Assembly (NCBI GenBank): GCA_022827945.1
Contig: JAJEIT010000060.1
Location: 1-34,183 of the forward strand
Source of the DNA: Dehalococcoidia bacterium
Lineage (GTDB): Bacteria > Chloroflexota > Dehalococcoidia > Tepidiformales > Tepidiformaceae
Length of the DNA stretch: 34,183 bases
Reading direction: 5' to 3'
Notes under the pieces: model-generated
Database searches by the model: none
The model's input: the letters and a program-made list of their open reading frames with translations, nothing else
What the model was told of the DNA's origin: nothing
Part shown: positions 29,243 to 34,183 of the stretch, in pieces
Position numbering within the stretch: the first letter of the stretch is position 1
How the letters are laid out: every line of letters starts with the position of its first letter
Made by a program: the position numbers and the translations under genes

Positions 29243-31413
29243 AGCGCATACTGGACAGCAGGTTCCGTATCTCGACACAGCTCTACCTGGCTGTCGGGGG
29301 AGCGGTGGTGCTCACGCTGGCAGCGAGTTTCGTGGGCTGGTTCTCCTTCGACCGGATGGGGACCGTGCAGAACCGCGTGAACGAGGGCAGCGTGCCCGAG
29401 CTCGCAGCATCGTCGGGCGTGCTGCAGTACAGCGGGGTGCTGGTGGCGGCGGCGCCCAACCTGACGGCGGCGGGAACACCGGAAGAATTCTCGCAAGTCG
29501 TGGCGAACATCGACGAGGCCTACGCGGGGTTCGAGGAGCAGCTTGCGACCCTCGAGGCGCAGAAGGGGACTGACCAGGAGCGGGTGGGACGCATCCGGAT
29601 GCTGGCCGACACGCTCATCTCGAACATCGAGGCGCTCAGGAGCGAGACGTCGGGGGTGTTCGAGCTGCGCGCTCGGCTGGAGGGACTCCAGGAAGAGCTG
29701 ACCCAGGTGCGTTTCGAGCTGGATGACCTGCTGGCGCCGGCACTCGACGACCAGCTCTTCTTCATCCTGACCGGATACCCCGACATCAACGAGGCGGCGG
29801 CGCCGCGCTCGCAGCACTTCACGGAGCAGGAAATCGTCCGCTACCGGCGGCTGAGCGAGCTGCAGGGGGACGTGAACATCGCGACGGAACTCCTGGCGAA
29901 CGCCTTCACCCTGTCGGACGCCTCCCTGATCGAGCCGCTGCGGGAACGGTTCGAGGCGGCGAACAACCGCATCGAGCGGAACCTGGGGACGCTGGCGGGG
30001 ACGGACTTCCACGAGGCGGCGAGCCCGACGTTCGACCGGCTCTTCGCGCTGGGGCAGGGAGAGGACAGCGTCTTCGGCCTCTTCGAGCAGGAGCTGCGCA
30101 TCGAAGCGCGCCAGTCGGAGCTGCTCGCGAGCAACCGCGACCTCTCGATCAATACGGTGGCCGAGGTGGACGGACTGGTGATGGCGGCGCAGGCCAGCGC
30201 GGAAGAGGCCACGGAAGCCTCCGCCTCGGCGCTCTTCACGGGGCGGACCCTGCTGCTGGTCATTAGCGCCGTAAGCGTCGCCGGCGCGGTGCTCATCATC
30301 TGGCTGTACCTTGGCAGGATCCTGCTGCGGCGACTGAATGTCCTCTCGGACTGGATGCGACGGATGGCCGGCGGGGACATCGAGACCGGCATCGAGATGG
30401 AGGGGCGGGACGAGGTCGCCGACATGGCGGCTGCGCTCGAAGTGTTCCGGCGGCACGCCCTGGAGGTCCAGCGGCTGAACCTGGTGGAGGAGCTCGCAAA
30501 CGAGCTGCAGGAGAAGAACGTGGAGCTGGAGAGCACCCTGGGAGAGCTGAACAAGGCCCAGGACCAGATCGTGATGCGGGAGAAGCTGGCGGCCCTGGGT
30601 GAGCTGACCGCGGGCGTGGCCCACGAGATCCGGAACCCGCTCAACTTCGTCAACAACTTCTCCGAGGTCTCGGGCGAGCTCCTGACGGAGCTGCAGGAAG
30701 CGCTGGAGGAGGATGGCGTGGAGCTGAGCGAGGAGACGCAGTCCTATATCGAGGAGATCACGGGAGACCTGACGGACAACCTCGAGCGGATCCAGTCGCA
30801 CGGACAGCGGGCGAACCGCATCGTCGAGAACATGTTGCGCATGGGGCGGGGTTCCGGGGAGTGGCAGATGGCCGACATCAACGGGCTGCTCGATGAGCAC
30901 GCGCGGCTGGCCTACCACAGTGCGCGGGCAACCGATTCGGACTTCCAGCTGGACCTCAAGGACGAGTACGACCCGAATACGGGCGAGATGGAAGTCATCC
31001 CCCAGGATCTGGGCCGCGTCTTCCTCAACATGGTGAGCAACGCGTGCTACGCGACGAACGAGCGGCGCGCGGCGACGCCGGGAGCTGATGTGGTCGGCGG
31101 TCCCTACACGCCGACGATCTGGCTGAGCACGAAGCGCATGGAGGACCACGTCGAGGTTCGGATCAAGGACAACGGCACGGGCATGCCGCCGGAAGTCGTC
31201 GAGAAGATCTTCAACCCGTTCTTCACGACGAAGCCGACGGATCAGGGCACGGGACTGGGGCTGTCGCTCTCAAGCGACATCGTGCGGCGCCACGGCGGCA
31301 CGATCCGGGTCGACTCGGTGCCGGGTGAGCACACGGAGATGATCATCGAACTGCCGCTGGAGCGGCCAGCGGAGACCACAGCCACCGCGGAAGAGGTTCC
31401 GGCCCAGGGTTAG
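29227..31413 (+). CDS. membrane sensor histidine kinase with large extracytoplasmic domain
   Basis: A 728-residue kinase. TM1 is about residues 18-42 (LYLAVGGAVVLTLAASFVGW). A helical extracytoplasmic domain of about 295 residues follows, then TM2 at ~339-362, HAMP at ~363-415 and a coiled coil (VEELANELQEKNVELESTL). HisKA has H466 in GVAHEIRNPLNF, and the ATPase domain has NMVSNA (N), DNGTGM (G1), FNPFFTTKP (F) and GTGLGLS (G2). The dimerisation hairpin is lengthened by an acidic insert (EALEEDGVELSEETQ). The helical sensor resembles those that read a binding protein rather than a ligand directly. Its likely phospho-target is the receiver of the PP2C protein. The start GTG 29227 lies inside the binding-protein gene. 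Confidence 0.93.
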   Translation: MVERLKRILDSRFRISTQLYLAVGGAVVLTLAASFVGWFSFDRMGTVQNRVNEGSVPELAASSGVLQYSGVLVAAAPNLTAAGTPEEFSQVVANIDEAYAGFEEQLATLEAQKGTDQERVGRIRMLADTLISNIEALRSETSGVFELRARLEGLQEELTQVRFELDDLLAPALDDQLFFILTGYPDINEAAAPRSQHFTEQEIVRYRRLSELQGDVNIATELLANAFTLSDASLIEPLRERFEAANNRIERNLGTLAGTDFHEAASPTFDRLFALGQGEDSVFGLFEQELRIEARQSELLASNRDLSINTVAEVDGLVMAAQASAEEATEASASALFTGRTLLLVISAVSVAGAVLIIWLYLGRILLRRLNVLSDWMRRMAGGDIETGIEMEGRDEVADMAAALEVFRRHALEVQRLNLVEELANELQEKNVELESTLGELNKAQDQIVMREKLAALGELTAGVAHEIRNPLNFVNNFSEVSGELLTELQEALEEDGVELSEETQSYIEEITGDLTDNLERIQSHGQRANRIVENMLRMGRGSGEWQMADINGLLDEHARLAYHSARATDSDFQLDLKDEYDPNTGEMEVIPQDLGRVFLNMVSNACYATNERRAATPGADVVGGPYTPTIWLSTKRMEDHVEVRIKDNGTGMPPEVVEKIFNPFFTTKPTDQGTGLGLSLSSDIVRRHGGTIRVDSVPGEHTEMIIELPLERPAETTATAEEVPAQG

Positions 31414-31423
31414 CCGTTCACGA

Positions 31424-31861
31424 CTACCCGGCCTCGAATTCACCTTCGAGCGCGGCCAGGGTGACAACCGCGCCTCCGTGCTCAGAGCCGGCGAGGGCGT
31501 TTGCGAAGCGCTCGTCGGCAGTGACGAGCCGACCGTCAACGCGGTGTGCGAGGGCCAGGTACATGCATTCGTACACCGGGTGATCAAGTCCGACCGCCAG
31601 TCGGGCTGCTTCGCCGCAGACCTGCTCATCGTCAGTCCAGGCAACGGGCATCTGCGCGACCGAGGCGGCGAGGACCCCTGCATCGCCACTTTCAATCTCG
31701 CGCAGCCGGGCCTTGCGCCAGAGCGCGTTCGCGACCTCGGAGGCGAGCAAGCGAGGGGCGTGGAGCTCGGCGGCAAGCTCCAGGATGCCATCGGCGGCCT
31801 CGGAACCGTCCTCATCCACCAGCCACTTGACCGCGACGCTTGCGTCGACCACCAGCCGCAT
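31424..31861 (-). CDS. PIN-domain toxin (VapC/FitB-type ribonuclease)
   Basis: A 145-residue PIN-domain protein. Acidic metal-binding residues are D6 in LVVDASVAVKW, E42 in LLASEVANALW, E97 in HPVYECMYLALA (often Asp in relatives) and D116 in LVTADERFANAL. VapC/FitB toxins cut tRNA or other RNA when freed from their antitoxin. Its ATG overlaps the TGA of the antitoxin gene by 1 nt (TGATG, 31859-31863), the usual coupled order. It is convergent with the histidine kinase gene. Confidence 0.94.
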   Translation of the reverse strand: MRLVVDASVAVKWLVDEDGSEAADGILELAAELHAPRLLASEVANALWRKARLREIESGDAGVLAASVAQMPVAWTDDEQVCGEAARLAVGLDHPVYECMYLALAHRVDGRLVTADERFANALAGSEHGGAVVTLAALEGEFEAG

Positions 31862-32115
31862 CAGTCACGGTGCCCGCTACTGCGATCTTCCCTGATGAGC
31901 ACTTCGGAGGGTGTCTGACGCGTTCCGGCCGTACGGGCACGCAAACGCGATGCCAGCAGGCGGAATGCGTCCCGCCTCGCCTCCGGCTCATCCGCCGCGG
32001 CCCCTTCGAGGATGTGCCTGATCTCGCTCTCAAGCGAGCGGTTGTTCGAAGAGGCACGGCGCTTGAGGCGCGAAACGACCTCGTCGTCCAGCCTGCGCAC
32101 GTTGACGGTCGCCAC
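31861..32115 (-). CDS. VapB/FitA-type ribbon-helix-helix antitoxin
   Basis: An 84-residue protein. The start MATVNVRRLDDEVVSRLKRR forms a ribbon-helix-helix (strand VNVRRL), followed by NNRSLESEIRHILEGA, which completes the DNA-binding dimer. The C-terminal part (RLRARTAGTRQTPSEVLIRE) should wrap the toxin active site. The start is taken as GTG 32115, because GAGG lies 5 nt before it and FitA-like proteins often begin MATxNVR. The GTG at 32121 overlaps that ribosome site but cannot be excluded. Autorepression is expected through the inverted repeat at 32132-32152. Confidence 0.88.
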   Translation of the reverse strand: MATVNVRRLDDEVVSRLKRRASSNNRSLESEIRHILEGAAADEPEARRDAFRLLASRLRARTAGTRQTPSEVLIREDRSSGHRD

Positions 32116-32131
32116 GGTCACCTCGATCAGA

Positions 32132-32152
32132 GTGCTATCAGAATGATAGCAC
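32132..32152. promoter_or_regulatory. perfect inverted-repeat operator of the toxin-antitoxin operon
   Basis: GTGCTATCA (32132-32140) and TGATAGCAC (32144-32152) are perfect 9-nt arms around GAA. The dyad overlaps a TATCAT -10 on the minus strand (32148-32143). As I recall, the Neisseria FitAB operator uses TGCTATCA/TGATAGCA half-sites with a wider spacer, so the half-site here looks identical. Confidence 0.7.
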
Positions 32153-32178
32153 CCTCTGCCAGTCGCGGGAATCAGAAA

Positions 32179-32212
32179 CGGGGCGCTGGGTCTTCCGTGA
32201 CCCAGCGCCCCG
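32179..32212 (-). terminator. strong intrinsic terminator after the flotillin gene
   Basis: A 14-bp perfect stem, CGGGGCGCTGGGTC (32179-32192) with GACCCAGCGCCCCG (32199-32212), and a 6-nt loop. It lies 17 nt after the flotillin stop. On the minus strand it is followed by GTTTCTGATT, a fair U-rich tail. It insulates the toxin-antitoxin promoter from flotillin transcription. Confidence 0.8.
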
Positions 32213-32229
32213 CGTGCTGTGCCTGACAG

Positions 32230-33696
32230 CTAGGCGGGTGACTCTTCGCCCGAGTCACCCTCGTCGGAGGCTTCCGCCTCTGCCGGCGCCGCGGCTTCGA
32301 CGGCCTGAGCAGCCTGGGCCGCGCCGGCGGCGCCATCGGTCGTGGCGACGCGCGGCAGGTTCTTGAGCGTCCCGAGGATGTCGATGCCGGTGAGGCTCTC
32401 GACAAGATCGGGGAGCTGCGAAACCACCTTGGTCACGTCGTTGGTGAGCTTGCTGGCCCCCATGGAGCCGTTATCGCCACCGCTGATCATGACGATGCGA
32501 TCGGTCTGCGCGAGCGGCTGTGCGACGGACGACGCGACATCGGGCAGGGACTCCAGCAGCGTGTCGATCATCGCCGCCTGGCCGTACTCCTTCCAGGCGT
32601 CGGCCTTCATGCGCATGGCCTCGGCCTCGGCGAGGCCCTGGGCGCGGATGGCGTCGGCCTCGGCCTCGCCACGGGCGCGAATGGCGTTGGCTTCGCCCGA
32701 ACCGTTGAGGGTGAGCGACTCAGCCTCCGCTTCGGCGCCGGCCACGACCTGCGCCTTCTCGCCGGCAGCGATGGTCTCCAGGCGGTAGCGCTCGGCTTCC
32801 GCGGGGCGCTTGACGTTGGCCTCGAGCTCGCGCTCGCGGCGCAGGATCTCCTGCTGCTCGATCTCGATCTGCTTGGTGCGCTCGACGACCTCGATCTGGA
32901 CTTCCTGCTCGCGGATCTCCTGGCGGGTGGTCGCCTCCTGGAGGGCATAAGCGAGCTCAGCCTCGGCCTGTCGGGCGTTGGTCTCCTGCTGATACCTGGC
33001 CTGCTCGACCTTGAAGTCGCGCTCTGCCTCGGCGATGCGGGTGTCGGCTTCGTACCTGGCGGTTTCCTGGTCGCGGTTCGCCTGCGCCTCCACGACCTTG
33101 GCATCACGTTCGGCCTCCGCGCGCCTGATGGCGGCGTCGCGCTGGGCTTCCGCCTCGCCGATCTCGGCGTCGCGGGTAACCTCGGCGGTGCGCTTCCTGC
33201 CGAGGGCATCGAGGTAGCCCTGGTCGTCGCGGATGTCGCGGATGGTGAAGCTGATGATCTCCAGGCCCATGTTGGCCATGTGGGGCTCGGCGACTTCGCT
33301 CACGCTCGCCGCGAAGGATTCCCGGTCCTGATAGATCTCCTCGACGGTCATGGTGCCGAGGATGGCGCGCTGGGCGCCCTCAAGGGTCTGGAGGGCGACC
33401 TCGGCGATCTCGCGCTCGGGCTTGCCCACGAACTGCTGGGCGGCGGTGCGGATGGCTTCCTCGGCGCGCGCGACCTTGACCTGGGCGACGCCATCGACGG
33501 TCACGGCGACACCCTCCTTGGTGTAGACCTTGGCCGTCTCGATGGCGAGGGTCATGACCTCGAGGGAGAGCATCTGAGCCCTGAAGAAGATGGGGATGAC
33601 TATGACCCTACCGCCGACGGTGATCTTCGGCCGGGATCCGCCACCTGACCTGATCAACGCCTCGTTCGGGCCTGCTACTCGGATGATTGGCGCCAT
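32230..33696 (-). CDS. flotillin / SPFH-domain membrane scaffold protein
   Basis: A 488-residue flotillin (FloT/YuaG-like). Residues ~1-185 are the SPFH domain: RVAGPNEALIRSGG, GGRVIVIPIFFRAQMLSLEV, GTMTVEEIYQDRESF, MGLEIISFTIRDIRD and GYLDALGRKR. Residues ~190-385 are a coiled coil rich in AEA/ERDA repeats. An Ala/Glu-rich tail ends the protein. Flotillins organise membrane microdomains. The N-terminal hydrophobic hairpin of B. subtilis FloT is missing, so attachment may rely on the SPFH domain and on NfeD, whose gene is directly upstream. AGGAGGT gives an excellent ribosome site and contains the NfeD stop (3-bp gap), so the two are translationally coupled. Confidence 0.95.
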   Translation of the reverse strand: MAPIIRVAGPNEALIRSGGGSRPKITVGGRVIVIPIFFRAQMLSLEVMTLAIETAKVYTKEGVAVTVDGVAQVKVARAEEAIRTAAQQFVGKPEREIAEVALQTLEGAQRAILGTMTVEEIYQDRESFAASVSEVAEPHMANMGLEIISFTIRDIRDDQGYLDALGRKRTAEVTRDAEIGEAEAQRDAAIRRAEAERDAKVVEAQANRDQETARYEADTRIAEAERDFKVEQARYQQETNARQAEAELAYALQEATTRQEIREQEVQIEVVERTKQIEIEQQEILRRERELEANVKRPAEAERYRLETIAAGEKAQVVAGAEAEAESLTLNGSGEANAIRARGEAEADAIRAQGLAEAEAMRMKADAWKEYGQAAMIDTLLESLPDVASSVAQPLAQTDRIVMISGGDNGSMGASKLTNDVTKVVSQLPDLVESLTGIDILGTLKNLPRVATTDGAAGAAQAAQAVEAAAPAEAEASDEGDSGEESPA

Positions 33697-33699
33697 GAA

Positions 33700-34183
33700 C
33701 TACCTCCTAAACGCCCTTCTAAGTCGTCCGGCGAACGCGGCGAAGGGTCGACGCGCCCGCTGGCCGATCGGCGCGGGCCCGCTGGACACCTTGAGCGTCC
33801 TGCCACTGTAGACGGCAACGACGTGAACGTTCGCACCGGCGCGAACTCGTTGCCCCTCTTCCATAGTAGCGAACCACTCACGGTCCTTGGCAAGTACCCT
33901 GCCGGTCGGGTTGAGGTCGGAGATGGCGACGGCGGGTGTTCCGACGAGGTCGCCGTCGAGGGAACCGAAGGCATCGGAGCTCCCGCCGCCACGCACAAGG
34001 AAGTAGAACGCGAGCACCGTACTGCCCACGAACACGCCCATCACAACAACGAGCCAGAGGCTGATGTCGACGGTCAGGTCGAGGGGGTTCGACGACCCGA
34101 AGAAGCCTCCGAAGAGCAGGAGCGCGCCCACCAGGAAGCTCACAAGCCCGCCCGCACCGAAGACGCCGATTCCGGGAGCCTCC
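33700..34183 (-). CDS. NfeD-family membrane protein, N-terminus beyond window
   Basis: This frame is open from the right edge to a TAG at 33700-33702, giving 160 residues. It is the C-terminal part of an NfeD protein. A membrane block starts with APGIGVFGAGGLVSFLVGAL at the edge, a second helix has LWLVVVMGVFVGSTVLAFYF, and an OB-fold domain follows with SDLNPTGRVLAKDREWFATM and VRAGANVHVVAV. The GTG at 34143 is not the start, because NfeD homology continues upstream of it. Full-length members may also carry a ClpP-like protease domain, which would lie outside. NfeD partners flotillin/SPFH proteins, matching the next gene. The end is unusually basic (RLRRAFRR). Confidence 0.88.
   Translation of the reverse strand, partial: EAPGIGVFGAGGLVSFLVGALLLFGGFFGSSNPLDLTVDISLWLVVVMGVFVGSTVLAFYFLVRGGGSSDAFGSLDGDLVGTPAVAISDLNPTGRVLAKDREWFATMEEGQRVRAGANVHVVAVYSGRTLKVSSGPAPIGQRARRPFAAFAGRLRRAFRR

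Noticed and set aside
29239-31149. A 636-codon minus-strand open frame opposite the histidine kinase
   Set aside because: A high-G+C antisense shadow. The plus strand has complete HisKA and ATPase motifs, and the antisense translation is Arg/Leu/His-rich without domains.
34143-34143. GTG at 34143 as the start of a 147-residue protein
   Set aside because: The frame stays open to the right edge, and the upstream residues (APGIGVFGAGG) continue the typical NfeD membrane domain.

Overview
The window is a gene-dense, high-G+C bacterial segment, roughly two-thirds G+C by eye. It has short intergenic gaps, many GTG/TTG starts and frequent stop/start overlaps. The gene mix is FMN/Fe-S oxidoreductase, P450, DUF35/thiolase pair, CrtC-like DUF7065-type protein, flotillin/NfeD and many catabolic enzymes. 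This fits a heterotrophic Chloroflexota (Dehalococcoidia or SAR202-like) genome best. That placement is inferred from gene style only; an actinobacterium is the main alternative. I saw no rRNA, tRNA, CRISPR array, insertion sequence or phage gene.

Layout. (1) 1-4302, minus strand: an MMPL-type exporter cut by the left edge, a gene-poor 487-bp gap holding the last ~19 codons of a fasciclin (FAS1) domain, and an NCS2 purine/pyrimidine-type permease with an unusual C-terminal soluble domain. (2) 4374-6532, plus strand: DUF35 zinc-ribbon protein, thiolase-like protein and a minimal HAD phosphatase. (3) 6572-6936, minus strand: a small six-cysteine zinc-ribbon protein coupled to a 51-codon ORF. 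(4) 7102-9594, plus strand: class I aminotransferase, CxxC thioredoxin-fold protein and PlsC-like acyltransferase. (5) 9614-14741: class III aminotransferase (-), amidase (+), epoxide hydrolase (-) and zinc-type dehydrogenase (-). (6) 14933-23388: seven tightly spaced plus-strand genes, namely P450, OYE/FAD oxidoreductase, epimerase, DUF7065-like, APH-fold protein, helical unknown, and a PEP-utilizer phosphohistidine protein. This looks like a catabolic operon for a hydrophobic or cyclic substrate that may include an activation (phosphorylation) step. (7) 23385-25532, minus strand: DinB protein, His-rich CDF metal exporter and a 75-residue peptide made of four His/Cys repeats. (8) 26007-31413, plus strand: a five-gene signalling cassette: STAS antagonist, REC-PP2C phosphatase, RsbW-like kinase, lipoprotein periplasmic binding protein and membrane histidine kinase. 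(9) 31424-32115, minus strand: a VapBC/FitAB-type toxin-antitoxin pair with a perfect inverted-repeat operator. (10) 32230-34183, minus strand: flotillin and the C-terminal part of NfeD, cut by the right edge.

The most interesting candidates are three. The first is the cassette that seems to wire an extracellular ligand receptor into anti-sigma partner switching. The second is the neighbouring APH-fold protein with a broken catalytic motif and phosphohistidine-domain protein with no ATP-grasp domain. The third is the four-repeat His/Cys peptide beside the CDF exporter. No DNA-binding transcription factor is visible in the first 25 kb, so regulation of the catabolic genes must come from elsewhere.
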